A DNA stretch of 64,000 nucleotides from Sphingobium sp. KCTC 72723 (GTDB taxonomy: Bacteria > Pseudomonadota > Alphaproteobacteria > Sphingomonadales > Sphingomonadaceae): NCBI RefSeq assembly GCF_014280435.1, contig NZ_CP060388.1, forward strand, positions 1,798,001 through 1,862,000. The letters run 5' to 3'. Positions 31,872 through 40,870 of the stretch are shown here, one piece after another. Position numbers and translations under genes: made by a program. The notes beneath the pieces are model-generated. The model worked only from the letters and a program-made list of their open reading frames with translations, searched no databases and was not told the origin of the DNA. Each line of letters begins with the position of its first letter. Positions within the stretch are counted from its first letter, which is position 1.

Positions 31872-32567
31872 ATGAAGAAAATCCGCGTCGCCAGCTATAA
31901 TATCCGCAAGGCCATCGGCACCGACCGGCGACGGATGCCCGAACGGGTGCTGGAGGTGTTGGGGCAGGTCGATGCCGACATCATTGCCTTGCAGGAGGCC
32001 GACCGGCGCTTTGGCGTGCGGTCCGCCGCCATTCCCCCCGCGCTGATGGAAAGGCTGAGCGATTACAAGCCGGTGCCGCTGGACGTGCAGCATGATTCGA
32101 TGGGCTGGCACGGCAACGCGATATTGGTGCGCAAGGGCGCGGAGGTCGGTGCGCATGACGTGCTGCACCTGCCCTATCTGGAGCCGCGCGGCGCGACCAT
32201 GGCGGAAGTCACACTGAACGGCGTGGACGTGCGCGTGTTCGGGATGCACCTCGACCTGTCTGGCCTGTGGCGGCGGCGGCAGGCAGCAGCAGTCATCCAT
32301 GCGGCGCAGCAGGGCGCGGCGATGCCCACCGTGCTGATGGGCGACCTCAATGAATGGAGCGCCAACCGGGGGTGCCTGGCCGACTTTGCCCGCCATTACA
32401 GCTTTGCCGGATGCGGGCGCAGTTTCCATGCGCAGCGCCCGGTCGCGCGGCTGGACCGGATCATGCACTGTTCGCAACTCACGCTGACCGATTGCGGTGT
32501 GCATGAAAGCGCCGCCGCCCGCCGCGCGTCGGACCATCTGCCGATCTGGGCCGATTTTACTCTCTGA
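31872..32567 (+). CDS. Endonuclease/exonuclease/phosphatase-family protein
   Basis: A 231-residue enzyme of the EEP superfamily of metal-dependent phosphodiesterases. The core motifs are all present: ASYNIRKAIG (about residues 6-15), ADIIALQEAD (metal Glu), GMHLDLSG (catalytic His), VLMGDLNEW (Asp and Asn) and RASDHLPIWADF at the C-terminus. No signal peptide, so it acts inside the cell; the substrate (DNA, inositol phosphate or a lipid headgroup) is unknown. The start MKKIRVASYN at 31872 fits the fold. It lies 42 bases upstream of the patatin-like gene and may form an operon with it. Confidence 0.88.
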   Translation: MKKIRVASYNIRKAIGTDRRRMPERVLEVLGQVDADIIALQEADRRFGVRSAAIPPALMERLSDYKPVPLDVQHDSMGWHGNAILVRKGAEVGAHDVLHLPYLEPRGATMAEVTLNGVDVRVFGMHLDLSGLWRRRQAAAVIHAAQQGAAMPTVLMGDLNEWSANRGCLADFARHYSFAGCGRSFHAQRPVARLDRIMHCSQLTLTDCGVHESAAARRASDHLPIWADFTL

Positions 32568-32609
32568 CATGCCCTCGACAACGTCCCCGCGCTCTGCGAC
32601 GTTCGGCCG

Positions 32610-34955
32610 ATGAAGGAGCGGGAACTCAGGCTGGCGCTGGTCTGCTATGGCGGGATCAGCCTGGCGATCTATATGCACGGCATCACCAAGGAGGTATGGC
32701 ATCTGGCCCGTGCCAGCCGCGCTTTCCATGATGGCACACCCAGCCCGGACGGTAGCGAAACAGTCTATCGCCGCCTGCTCGCCGACATGGAGGCGGAAAG
32801 CGGCGTGCGGTTGCGCATATTGCCCGACATCATCGCCGGGGCCAGCGCGGGCGGGATCAACGGCATTTTTCTGGCGCAGGCGATCGAGACGGGACAGTCG
32901 CTCGAACCGCTGACCGCGCTGTGGCTGGACAATGCCGATGTCGACAGCCTGCTGGACCCGGATGCCCGCCCCGCCCGCGCGATGACGAAATTCTGGGCGA
33001 CCCCGCTGGTGTGGATGGCCGCGCGCCGACCCGGCGACGCGGTCGAACGCACCGTCGCGCCCGACACGCGCGAAGAAGTGCGGATGAAACTCTCCCGCTT
33101 CATCCGATCGCGCTGGTTCGAACCGCCATTCGGGGGCGAGATATTTTCCACGATGCTGATCGACGCGCTCGACGCGATGGCCGCCAGCGAGCGCGGCCCG
33201 CCGCTGCTGCCCGACGGCCACCCGCTCGACCTGTTCGTCACCGTCACCGATTTTGAAGGGCATCCCCAAAGCCTGACACTCAACAGCCCGTTGCAGGTGG
33301 TGGAAACGGAACATCGCCTCTCGATCGGCTTTCGCGCACGGGGCCGGGGTCAGGATGGCCAGCCGCGCGCCTTTGCCGATCCGGCCGAACTCGTGTTCGC
33401 CGCACGCGCCACGGCCAGCTTCCCCGGAGCGTTCCCCCCCTTCACCGTGCGCGAACTGGACCGGGTGTTGAAGCGCCGCCACCGCCACTGGCCCACGCGC
33501 GACCGCTTTCTGGCCCGCGCCCTGCCCCGCCATGCGGCGCGCGGCACGGCGGAGGACGCTGTGCTGATCGACGGATCGGTGCTGGCCAACGCTCCCTTTG
33601 CACAGGCCATCGGCGCGCTGCGCAACCGCCCGTCGCGGCGGGAAGTGGACCGGCGCTTCGTCTATATCGATCCCAAGCCGGGGCATCGCTCCATCCGCCT
33701 GAACAAGCAGGGCGAACAGGAAGATGCGCCGACCGGGGCCGACGCGCCGCTCCCCGGATTTTTCCGCACCATCTTCGGCGCATTGTCGGACATTCCGCGC
33801 GAACAGCCGATCCGCGACAATCTGGAGGCGATCGACCGCCATTCGACTCGTATCCGCCGGATGCGGCGGATATTGGACGCGCTGCGCCCCGGCATCGAGG
33901 CGGAGGTGGAAAGCGCGATCGGGGGCATGTTCTTCCTGGACAGCCCCACGCCCGCCCGCCTGTCCGCCTGGCGCGCAAAGGCGCAGGCACGCGCGGCGGG
34001 ATCGGCCGGTTTTGCCTTTCCCGCTTATGGTCATCTCAAATTGTCGGGCATAGTCGAATCCCTGTCCGACCTGCTGTTCCGCCTGTCGGGCGAAACCAGC
34101 CCGATGCTGCGCGAAAGCTATCGGCAGGCGATCTGGGCGCAGGTGCGGGCCGATGGCGCGGACCAGTTGAGCGAAAAGGATGGGTCGGCTGCTGCCCCGG
34201 TCACTTTCTTTCGTACCCATGACCTGGCCTTCCGCATCCGCCGCCTGCGCTTTCTGGCGCGGCGGCTGGCCGAAACGCTGGAAAGCGACGGATCGGGCGA
34301 GGATAGCGGCGCGCAGGATATGCACGACGCCATCTACACCGCGCTGGCGCTCTATGCCGCCTGCGAGGATAGCGAGTTTCATGGCGCGGGGGTGGCGGAC
34401 GCGGCGCGCGAAGTGCCGACGGACGCTGCCGTTGCGCTGGCCGCCGTTGCGCGCGAACGCGGGCTACAGGCGCGCGACGACGCCGCCGATCGCCTGCTCG
34501 CCGATGCCTTTGCCGCCCTTCCCAAGGCGGGCAGGCGAACCATGTTGCTCGCCTATCTGGGCTTCCCCTTCTACGACATCGCCACCCTACCGTTGCTTCA
34601 GGGTGACAGTGCCGATGAATATGATCCGGTCAAGGTCGACCGGATTTCGCCCGAAGATTGTTCGGCGATCCGCGCGGGCGGAGCGGAAGCGACATTGAAA
34701 GGCATTGAATTCAATAATTTCGGTGCCTTCTTTAGCAGGGTCTATCGCGAAAACGACTATTTGTGGGGGCGGCTGCACGGGGTCGAGCGGCTTCTGGACA
34801 TCGTGATTTCGGCCATGCCCGCCGCTACCCGCCTTTCGCCCGATCGCATTGCCGCCTATAGGCGGGCGGCTTTTCTGGCGATCCTGGACGAGGAAGAGTC
34901 GCGGCTCACCCACGTCGCGGACCTGATCGCCGGCTTGCGGGAGGAAATCGGTTGA
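32610..34955 (+). CDS. Large patatin-like protein (patatin-related, about 780 residues)
   Basis: A 781-residue protein with a patatin-type lipid acyl hydrolase domain in the first half. ELRLALVCYGGISLAIYMHG is the oxyanion region, IIAGASAGGINGIFLAQ carries the nucleophile Ser in GASAG (about residues 75-80), and LIDGSVLANAPF (about 318-330) gives the catalytic Asp. The second half is helical, of unknown role. It fits the long patatin-related family (TIGR03607) rather than the short RssA or plant type. No signal peptide. Its stop overlaps the TTG start of a lipoprotein gene, so the two are coupled. Confidence 0.87.
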   Translation: MKERELRLALVCYGGISLAIYMHGITKEVWHLARASRAFHDGTPSPDGSETVYRRLLADMEAESGVRLRILPDIIAGASAGGINGIFLAQAIETGQSLEPLTALWLDNADVDSLLDPDARPARAMTKFWATPLVWMAARRPGDAVERTVAPDTREEVRMKLSRFIRSRWFEPPFGGEIFSTMLIDALDAMAASERGPPLLPDGHPLDLFVTVTDFEGHPQSLTLNSPLQVVETEHRLSIGFRARGRGQDGQPRAFADPAELVFAARATASFPGAFPPFTVRELDRVLKRRHRHWPTRDRFLARALPRHAARGTAEDAVLIDGSVLANAPFAQAIGALRNRPSRREVDRRFVYIDPKPGHRSIRLNKQGEQEDAPTGADAPLPGFFRTIFGALSDIPREQPIRDNLEAIDRHSTRIRRMRRILDALRPGIEAEVESAIGGMFFLDSPTPARLSAWRAKAQARAAGSAGFAFPAYGHLKLSGIVESLSDLLFRLSGETSPMLRESYRQAIWAQVRADGADQLSEKDGSAAAPVTFFRTHDLAFRIRRLRFLARRLAETLESDGSGEDSGAQDMHDAIYTALALYAACEDSEFHGAGVADAAREVPTDAAVALAAVARERGLQARDDAADRLLADAFAALPKAGRRTMLLAYLGFPFYDIATLPLLQGDSADEYDPVKVDRISPEDCSAIRAGGAEATLKGIEFNNFGAFFSRVYRENDYLWGRLHGVERLLDIVISAMPAATRLSPDRIAAYRRAAFLAILDEEESRLTHVADLIAGLREEIG

Positions 34956-35467
34956 GCAGGCGTTGCGTTCTGGTTCCGATGGTCATGATGGCGGCGTTGC
35001 TCGCCGGATGCCGCGCGTCCGACGAAGCGGCGCAGGCCGACAATGATACCATGCCGCCCCAAAGCGCGATGATGACCCCGGTCCCTGCCGCTGCTCCTTC
35101 GCCGCCCGCCCCGGTCATGCCCGCCGCTACGCCTGTGGCTGCCGCCGCGCCACTGGTCACGGTGCGCGCGCAGCCCGCGCCCGATTTCCCGATGGACCTG
35201 CCGCCATCCGATGACGCAGCGGCGGCGGAACCCTTCCCGCGCGAAGTCACTCGCTTCATGGTCGGCCGCGACAGTTGCGACCATTTTCGCGGTGAGGAAC
35301 CCTATGACGAGGAACGCCGCGCCTATATCGCGGAAAATGTCGCGATATTGTGCCACGGTTCCGACGCAACGCTGGCGATGCTGCGCCGCCGCTATGGTAA
35401 CGACCCGTCGGTCATAGCCGCGCTGCATGGCTATGAGGACCGGATCGAGGGGCGCGACGACGACTGA
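34952..35467 (+). CDS. Small lipoprotein of unknown function
   Basis: A 171-residue protein with a lipoprotein signal: LVPMVMMAALLAGC places the lipidated Cys at about residue 19. A Pro/Ala-rich linker runs to about residue 90, followed by a small folded domain with two cysteines (RDSCDHFRGEE and AILCHGSD) that could form a disulphide. The start is TTG at 34952, sharing TTGA with the patatin stop; GGGAGGA upstream is a strong ribosome site. Translational coupling to the lipase suggests joint work at the envelope. Family not recognised. Confidence 0.75.
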   Translation: MSRRCVLVPMVMMAALLAGCRASDEAAQADNDTMPPQSAMMTPVPAAAPSPPAPVMPAATPVAAAAPLVTVRAQPAPDFPMDLPPSDDAAAAEPFPREVTRFMVGRDSCDHFRGEEPYDEERRAYIAENVAILCHGSDATLAMLRRRYGNDPSVIAALHGYEDRIEGRDDD

Positions 35468-35470
35468 CGC

Positions 35471-35761
35471 TTATCGCAGCAGTCCCTCGATCGCATGAGC
35501 CAAATCTATGTCGCGCTGCGACAGGCCGCCTGCGTCATGGGTCGTGAGGAGGATGTCCACCCGGTTATAGACGTTCGACCATTCGGGATGGTGGTCCGCC
35601 TTTTCCGCCAAAATCGCCACGCGCGTCATGAAGCCGAAGGCAGCGACGAAATCGGGGAAGGTGAAGCGGCGGGCAATCCCGTCCGGTTCCGACGCCACCG
35701 TCCATTCGGGCAAATCGGCCAGTGCGAGGGCGCGCGCTTCGTCGTCCAGTTTACCAATCAT
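35471..35761 (-). CDS. phhB: 4a-hydroxytetrahydrobiopterin dehydratase (pterin carbinolamine dehydratase)
   Basis: A 96-residue enzyme that regenerates pterin cofactor after aromatic hydroxylation. The active-site block [36 protein letters not shown] is diagnostic, with the His-His-Pro-Glu-Trp motif at about residues 57-61. Length is normal. No phenylalanine hydroxylase gene is in the window, so the cofactor partner is elsewhere. Its end is three bases from the end of the convergent lipoprotein gene, and it is divergent from the zincin gene. Confidence 0.93.
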   Translation of the reverse strand: MIGKLDDEARALALADLPEWTVASEPDGIARRFTFPDFVAAFGFMTRVAILAEKADHHPEWSNVYNRVDILLTTHDAGGLSQRDIDLAHAIEGLLR

Positions 35762-35801
35762 GTCTCTGTTCCTGTCAAAGGCTTTGGCTTATGTGACAGC
35801 C

Positions 35802-36209
35802 ATGTCGCACCCCGGTCAACTGCCCCGCTTCGCCCCCACGCCCCAGGAAATCGAGACGCTCGCGCTCGAAGCGCTGGGCCGCCTGCCCGAACCGTTCAGG
35901 GATCATCTGGCCCATGTCGTGCTGTTCGTGCAGGAATTTGCCGATGCCGATGTGCTGAAGGAGATGGAGATTGACGATCCCTTCGGCCTGACCGGCCTCT
36001 ATTCCGGCCGCCCCGTGGGGCAGGAGGCGCAGACCGGGGACGCGCCGCCGACCGTCCATCTGTTCCGCCGTCCGCTGCTGGACGAATGGATCGAAACCGG
36101 AGTGCCACTGGACGCGCTGATCACCCATGTCGTGGTGCATGAAATCGGCCATCATTTCGGCCTGTCCGACATCGACATGCACGTTCTGGAGGATATGGTT
36201 GCGTCATGA
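35802..36209 (+). CDS. Zincin-like metallopeptidase family protein
   Basis: A 135-residue protein of the small zincin family PF06262. The zinc site is HVVVHEIGHHFGLSD (about residues 107-121), an HExxHxxGxxD motif. The middle has the family block ADVLKEMEIDDPFGLTGLYSGRP. No secretion signal, so it is cytoplasmic; targets are not established. The frame is open far upstream, but MSHPGQLPRFAP at 35802 fits family starts. It overlaps ccmA by four bases (ATGA), so it is the first gene of a zincin-ccmA-ccmB run. Confidence 0.85.
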   Translation: MSHPGQLPRFAPTPQEIETLALEALGRLPEPFRDHLAHVVLFVQEFADADVLKEMEIDDPFGLTGLYSGRPVGQEAQTGDAPPTVHLFRRPLLDEWIETGVPLDALITHVVVHEIGHHFGLSDIDMHVLEDMVAS

Positions 36210-36817
36210 ACCGGGCGGGGTTGCGCCTGACCGACGTCGCTTGCCTGCGTGGTGGGCGGATGCTGTTCGCGGGCGTGTCGCTGACGCTGGAGCCGGGCGG
36301 CGGCGCGTTGCTGACCGGGCCGAACGGGGTGGGCAAATCCAGTCTGTTGCGCGTCATCGCCGGGCTGCTGCCGGCCTTTGCCGGGACCGTGGAGCGGCAG
36401 GGCAGCGTGGCGATGACCGACGAGCGGCTGGCGCTCGACATGGAAGCGCCGCTGGTCAAAGCATTGCATTTCTGGGCCAAACTGGATCGCACTGGCAGCG
36501 GCGCAGTGGACGCGGCGCTGGACGCGATGGCGCTTTCGGCACTGGCCGACGTGCCGGTGCGGATGCTGTCCACCGGGCAGCGCAAGCGCGCGATGCTGGC
36601 GCGGGTGATTGCCAGCGGTGCCGACCTCTGGTTGCTGGACGAGCCGGGCAATGGCCTCGACACCGCTTCCACTGACCTGTTGGGCCGGGCCGTCGCCGCG
36701 CATCTGACGGCGGGCGGCATCGTCGTCGCAGCATCGCACCAGCCGCTGCCGATTGTCGCGCCGGTGACGATCGCGCTGGCAGACTATCTGCCCGACGCCC
36801 GTGAGGATGCGGCATGA
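36206..36817 (+). CDS. ccmA: Heme ABC exporter, ATP-binding protein CcmA
   Basis: A 203-residue ABC ATPase for cytochrome c biogenesis. Walker A is GPNGVGKSS (about residues 38-46), the signature is LSTGQRKRAMLARV, Walker B is LWLLDEPGNGLD, and the switch His is in AASHQPL. The short length and the STGQ signature are typical of CcmA. It powers CcmB and the CcmCDE heme-delivery step. It overlaps ccmB by four bases. ccmC and the rest of the ccm set are not here. Confidence 0.93.
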   Translation: MNRAGLRLTDVACLRGGRMLFAGVSLTLEPGGGALLTGPNGVGKSSLLRVIAGLLPAFAGTVERQGSVAMTDERLALDMEAPLVKALHFWAKLDRTGSGAVDAALDAMALSALADVPVRMLSTGQRKRAMLARVIASGADLWLLDEPGNGLDTASTDLLGRAVAAHLTAGGIVVAASHQPLPIVAPVTIALADYLPDAREDAA

Positions 36818-37461
36818 GCATGATCTGGCGGCTCGCCCTGCGCGATCTGGATCAGGCATGGCGATCGGCGGGCCTGTGGCTGCCGGTCGCCTTCCTGCTG
36901 CTCGTCGCCAGCCTCTATCCCTTTGCCGTGGGACCGGACCTTGCCCTGCTGCGCCGCACGGGCGGGGGCATGTTGTGGATCGCCGCGCTGCTCGCGAGCC
37001 TGTTGCCGGTCGACCGACTCGTCGCGCCGGACCGGGACGCAGGCGTGCTGGACCAGATCGCCCTGCGCGGCATCAGTGAGGAGACAGTGGTGATCGCCCG
37101 CCTGATCGCGCACTGGCTGGGATTCGGCCCGCCGCTGATGATCGCCACCTTGCCTGCCGCTGCGCTGCTCAAGCTGGATGGGGCGACGATATGGACGTTG
37201 GAGGCCGGGCTGCTGATCGGCACGCCCGCGCTCGCCGCGCTCGGCCTGCTGGTCGCCACCTTGACGGCGGGTCTGCGGTCCAGCGGCGCGCTGGCCGGGT
37301 TGCTGGCGCTGCCGCTGGCGGTGCCGCTGCTGATATTCGGCGCGGGGACATTGGGCGACGGCAGCGGGGCTGCGTTCAAATTTCTGGGTGCCGCTTCCCT
37401 GTTGCTGGTTGCGATAACCCCCTTTGCGGGCGGGGCCGCGATCCGCGCCGGGCGGGAATAG
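36814..37461 (+). CDS. ccmB: Heme ABC exporter, permease CcmB
   Basis: A 215-residue membrane protein with six hydrophobic segments (about residues 20-40, 48-66, 95-118, 128-150, 158-180 and 188-208). It contains LVAPDRDAGVLDQIALRGISEETVVIARLIAHW, a typical CcmB cytoplasmic block. It pairs with CcmA in periplasmic heme handling for c-type cytochromes. ATG overlaps the ccmA stop (ATGA), giving translational coupling. No further ccm gene follows; an EamA transporter starts 63 bases later. Confidence 0.93.
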   Translation: MSMIWRLALRDLDQAWRSAGLWLPVAFLLLVASLYPFAVGPDLALLRRTGGGMLWIAALLASLLPVDRLVAPDRDAGVLDQIALRGISEETVVIARLIAHWLGFGPPLMIATLPAAALLKLDGATIWTLEAGLLIGTPALAALGLLVATLTAGLRSSGALAGLLALPLAVPLLIFGAGTLGDGSGAAFKFLGAASLLLVAITPFAGGAAIRAGRE

Positions 37462-37524
37462 CGCGGCGGCTTCCGCCTTTCGCCTGCCTCGACATTGCTG
37501 CGCCCTTCCGCCAAAGGCAGCGCC

Positions 37525-38415
37525 ATGATCGGCATCATCGCTTCTGTCCTGTTCATCCTCATCTGGTCGACCGGCTTCATCGTGGCGCGCGCGGTCGTGC
37601 CGCATGGCACACCCGAACTGGTGCTGGCGATCCGCATGACGCTCAGCACGCTGCTGCTGGCGGGCGCGGCGCTCTATGCGCGGCAGGCATGGCCGCGTGG
37701 CCAGCGGCTTGCGCTGCATCTGGCGGCGGGCGCGATGCTGCACGGCGTCTATCTGACCGTCAGCTGGTGGGCGGTCAGCCATGGGATGCCCGCAGGCATC
37801 ATGTCGCTGCTGGGCGCGACCCAGCCGCTAATGGTCGCGGTCGCCAGCGTCGGATTGCTGGGCGAACGACTGCCGGGGCGCAGCTGGGCGGGACTGGCCA
37901 TCGCCATTACTGGCGTCGCCTGCGTTCTGCTGCCCGCGATCGCGCGGACCGGCGCCGGGTCGATCAGCCTGATCCCGGCAATCGCTGGCGTCGTCGCGAT
38001 TATCGGCATGACCGGCGGCACGCTGATCCAGCGGGGCAAGCTGGCGGGCGACCCGATATTGGTGTCGGGCGCGGTGCAAAATCTGGGCGGCGCGCTGGTC
38101 GCCATCTGCGCGACGCTGGTCATCGGCGAATGGCGCTGGGACAATTCGCCCATTTTGTGGATTGCGCTAAGCTGGTCGGTGCTGGGCCTGTCGGTTGCGG
38201 GCCTCAGCCTGCTGGTCTGGCTGGTGCGCCATCAAGGGCCGACCCGTATGTCCATGTTGCTGTTGCTGGTGCCGCCGCTCGCCGCGATCGAGGCTTGGGC
38301 GCTGTTTGGCGAACGGCTGGGCGCTGTGCAACTGATCGGTTTCGCGTTGGCGCTGGGCGGCGTGCTGCTGGGCCGGTCCCAGGCCAAAAAGCCCGACACT
38401 ACCGAGCCAGCCTAA
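37525..38415 (+). CDS. EamA/DMT-family transporter
   Basis: A 296-residue inner-membrane protein with ten hydrophobic segments in two repeats of five, each an EamA domain (about residues 5-135 and 150-285). The start MIGIIASVLFILIWSTGFIVARAV and the block LLGATQPLMVAVASVGLLGERL are typical, as is the matching LLVPPLAAIEAWALFGERL in the second half. The exported metabolite is unknown. The ATG at 37525 is chosen over a TTG at 37495. It may be co-transcribed with ccmAB. Confidence 0.88.
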   Translation: MIGIIASVLFILIWSTGFIVARAVVPHGTPELVLAIRMTLSTLLLAGAALYARQAWPRGQRLALHLAAGAMLHGVYLTVSWWAVSHGMPAGIMSLLGATQPLMVAVASVGLLGERLPGRSWAGLAIAITGVACVLLPAIARTGAGSISLIPAIAGVVAIIGMTGGTLIQRGKLAGDPILVSGAVQNLGGALVAICATLVIGEWRWDNSPILWIALSWSVLGLSVAGLSLLVWLVRHQGPTRMSMLLLLVPPLAAIEAWALFGERLGAVQLIGFALALGGVLLGRSQAKKPDTTEPA

Positions 38416-38419
38416 AAAT

Positions 38420-38698
38420 TCAGGCGTCGCGCAGCCGTTCATGATGGCGGATCACTTCGTCGATGATGAAGCGCAGGAATTTCTCGGTGAAATCGGGGTC
38501 CAGCTTCGCGTCGAGCGCCAGTTGGCGCAAGCGGGCGATCTGGCGCTCCTCCCGCCCTGCGTCGGCGGGAGGCAGGCTGTGAGTCGCCTTATACTCGCCC
38601 ACCGCCTGCGTGACCTTGAACCGTTCCGCCAGCATGAACACCAGCGCCGCGTCGATATTGTCGATGCTTTCGCGATAGCGCTGCAATGTATCGGTCAC
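38420..38698 (-). CDS. Chorismate mutase (AroQ type)
   Basis: A 92-residue stand-alone AroQ chorismate mutase, turning chorismate into prephenate for Phe and Tyr synthesis. Active-site residues are spread over the helices: Arg in YRESIDNIDAALVFMLAERF, Lys in TQAVGEYKATH, then PPADAGREERQIARLRQLA. The start is GTG at 38698 (reading VTDTLQRYR), with GGAGGACAAGAC as a very strong ribosome site. It ends four bases from the end of the convergent EamA gene. Confidence 0.9.
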   Translation of the reverse strand: MTDTLQRYRESIDNIDAALVFMLAERFKVTQAVGEYKATHSLPPADAGREERQIARLRQLALDAKLDPDFTEKFLRFIIDEVIRHHERLRDA

Positions 38699-38802
38699 GT
38701 CTTGTCCTCCGGTCGATCGTCGCGCTTTTTGCGCCATCCGGCGGCGCGCGCAAGCCATTCCCGCTTGCCATCTGCATTTTGTCCGGCCAAGGGACGCAGG
38801 TC

Positions 38803-39843
38803 ATGACAGCACCTGCCCCCGGTAACGTCCACCCCATCGCCCGCGCGCCCGACGCGCCGATCGCTGCGCCCTCGCTCGACCCCATCATGGCGCTCGTCGC
38901 CGATGGCATGGATGCGGTGAATGTCGTGATATTGGACAAGATGCAGTCGCGCATCCCCCTGATCCCCGAACTGGCCGGGCATCTGATCGCGGGCGGCGGC
39001 AAGCGATTGCGGCCGATGCTGACGCTCGCCTGCGCCGACCTGGTCGGCTATCGCGGGTCGAGCCACTATATCCTGGCCGCTGCGGTCGAATTCATCCACA
39101 CCGCCACGCTGCTGCATGACGATGTGGTTGACGGATCGGGCCTGCGCCGGGGCCGCAAGACCGCCAACATCATCTGGGGCAACAGCGCCAGCGTGCTGGT
39201 GGGCGATTTCCTCTTCTCCCGCTCGTTCGAGCTGATGGTGGAAGCGCAATCGCTCAAGGTTCTCAAGATTTTGGCCAACGCATCGGCGGTAATCGCGGAG
39301 GGCGAAGTCAACCAGCTGACTGCCCAGCGCAACATCGACACCAGCGAAGCCCAATATCTCGACATCATCGGGGCCAAGACGGCGGCTTTGTTCGCTGCCG
39401 CCTGCCGCATATCCGCCGTGGTCGCCGACCGCGACAACGCGCATGAACAGGCGCTCGACACCTATGGCCATAATCTGGGCATCGCGTTCCAGCTGATCGA
39501 CGATGCGATCGATTATGAATCGGACGGCGCGACCATGGGCAAGGACGCGGGCGACGATTTCCGCGATGGCAAGGTGACGCTGCCCGTCATCCTCGCCTAT
39601 GCGCGCGGGTCGGACGAGGATCGCGCCTTCTGGAAGGCCGCCATCACGGGCCACCGCATCAGCGACGATGATCTGGCCCATGCCACTGGCCTGTTGCGCA
39701 GCACCGGCGCGATCGCCGACACGCTGGCACGCGCGCGCCTCTATGGTCAAAAGGCGATCGACGCGCTGGCTATGTTCGACGATGGCGCGGCAAAAGCGGC
39801 GCTGAGCGAAGCCGTCGCCTTCGCCACCGCCCGCGCTTATTGA
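38803..39843 (+). CDS. Long-chain polyprenyl diphosphate synthase (octa-/decaprenyl)
   Basis: A 346-residue trans-prenyltransferase that makes the side chain of ubiquinone. The first Asp-rich motif is LLHDDVVDGSGLRRG, with FIHTATLLHDD before it, and the second is FQLIDDAIDYESD. GGGKRLRPMLTLA is the substrate loop. In sphingomonads the product is usually decaprenyl for Q-10, but chain length is not certain from the sequence. I chose the ATG at 38803 (MTAPAPG), preceded by AGGGACGCAGG. It is divergent from chorismate mutase. Confidence 0.92.
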   Translation: MTAPAPGNVHPIARAPDAPIAAPSLDPIMALVADGMDAVNVVILDKMQSRIPLIPELAGHLIAGGGKRLRPMLTLACADLVGYRGSSHYILAAAVEFIHTATLLHDDVVDGSGLRRGRKTANIIWGNSASVLVGDFLFSRSFELMVEAQSLKVLKILANASAVIAEGEVNQLTAQRNIDTSEAQYLDIIGAKTAALFAAACRISAVVADRDNAHEQALDTYGHNLGIAFQLIDDAIDYESDGATMGKDAGDDFRDGKVTLPVILAYARGSDEDRAFWKAAITGHRISDDDLAHATGLLRSTGAIADTLARARLYGQKAIDALAMFDDGAAKAALSEAVAFATARAY

Positions 39844-39920
39844 GGATATCGGTTACGTCCTTCGTTCCCCTCATCGTTCGGGCGAAGCGTGTCGAACGGG
39901 AATGAATAGGCCGTAGTCGC

Positions 39921-40700
39921 ATGATACTGACCCCCGAAACTCTGGGCTTCCTGATGGCCGCCGCACTGATGGCGGGCTGTATCGACGCGATGGCGGGCGG
40001 CGGTGGCCTGATCACCCTGCCCGCGCTGATGGCGGCGGGCATCCCCCCGGTGCAGGCTGTGGCGACCAACAAGCTGCAAAGCTGTTTCGGCACGTTCGGC
40101 GCATGTGTCGCCTATGCCCGGCGCGGACACATGGACCTTAAAACCTACAAGGGTCCGGTGATTGCCGCCTTTGTCGGATCGGTCGGCGGCGCATGGCTGC
40201 TCCAGCGAGTCGATCCGTCGATCCTTGCCGGGCTGATGCCTGCGCTGCTCATCACCATCGCGGCCTATTTCACTTTTTCACCCAAGCTGGGCGATGCCGA
40301 CCGGCACGCCCGCGTTGGCATCGCCGGGCTTTCGGGCCTGGTCGGGGTCATCGGCTTTTACGACGGTTTCTTCGGGCCGGGTGCAGGGGCTTTCTACACC
40401 ACCATTTTCCTCGCGCTGGGCGGCCTGTCGATCCTGCGCGCCACGGCCCAGACCAAGGCGGCGAACTTCGCCAGCAATGTCGCAGGGCTGCTCACCATGG
40501 TCGCGGGCGGTCATGTGCTGTGGATCGCGGGCCTGACCATGGCGATCGGCAGCATCGTCGGCGGTCAGGTGGGGTCACACCTGGCCATGCGCTTTGGATC
40601 GCGCCTCATCAAACCGTTGCTGATCGTCATGTCGCTGGCGCTGACGGCCAAGATGCTGATCGACCCGAAAAACCCGATCCACATCTATCTGTGGGGCTGA
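39921..40700 (+). CDS. TauE/SafE (TSUP) family transporter
   Basis: A 259-residue inner-membrane protein with about eight hydrophobic segments. It has the two repeated family motifs: MAGCIDAMAGGGGLITLPALMAAGIPPVQAVATNKLQS near the start and GFYDGFFGPGAGAFYTTIFLALGG with KAANFASNVAGL in the second half. TSUP proteins export sulfite, sulfoacetate or related anions; the substrate here is unknown. A short CGTTCG/CGAACG inverted repeat lies at 39875-39898 upstream. Its end overlaps the broken kinase tail on the other strand by 16 bases. Confidence 0.88.
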   Translation: MILTPETLGFLMAAALMAGCIDAMAGGGGLITLPALMAAGIPPVQAVATNKLQSCFGTFGACVAYARRGHMDLKTYKGPVIAAFVGSVGGAWLLQRVDPSILAGLMPALLITIAAYFTFSPKLGDADRHARVGIAGLSGLVGVIGFYDGFFGPGAGAFYTTIFLALGGLSILRATAQTKAANFASNVAGLLTMVAGGHVLWIAGLTMAIGSIVGGQVGSHLAMRFGSRLIKPLLIVMSLALTAKMLIDPKNPIHIYLWG

Positions 40701-40870
40701 TCCTGCACCAGATTGGCCACACGCCGATGGAGTTCGTCCACCGCAAACGGCTTGGTCAGCACTTCCATCCCATGTTCGATATGCCCGTGGTTCAGCACCG
40801 CATTTTCCGCATAGCCGGTCACGAACAGCACGCGCAAACCGGGGCGTAGCGTCCGCGCCGCATCCGCCAC
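40685..40870 (-). pseudogene. Detached C-terminal half of a kinase receiver domain
   Basis: A 61-residue frame reading VADAARTLRPGLRVLFVTGYAENAVLNHGHIEHGMEVLTKPFAVDELHRRV, which holds the Thr of VTGYA and the Lys of TKPF of a response-regulator receiver. It continues the kinase gene upstream but is in another frame. Comparison with the usual GGLNGRQVADAAR sequence of this family suggests seven bases are missing at about 40869-40876. It has no ribosome site and is probably not translated on its own. Confidence 0.8.

Noticed and set aside
31854..34382. 842-codon frame antisense to the patatin gene
   Set aside because: Arg/Gln/His-rich shadow with no domain; the plus-strand gene has clear patatin motifs.
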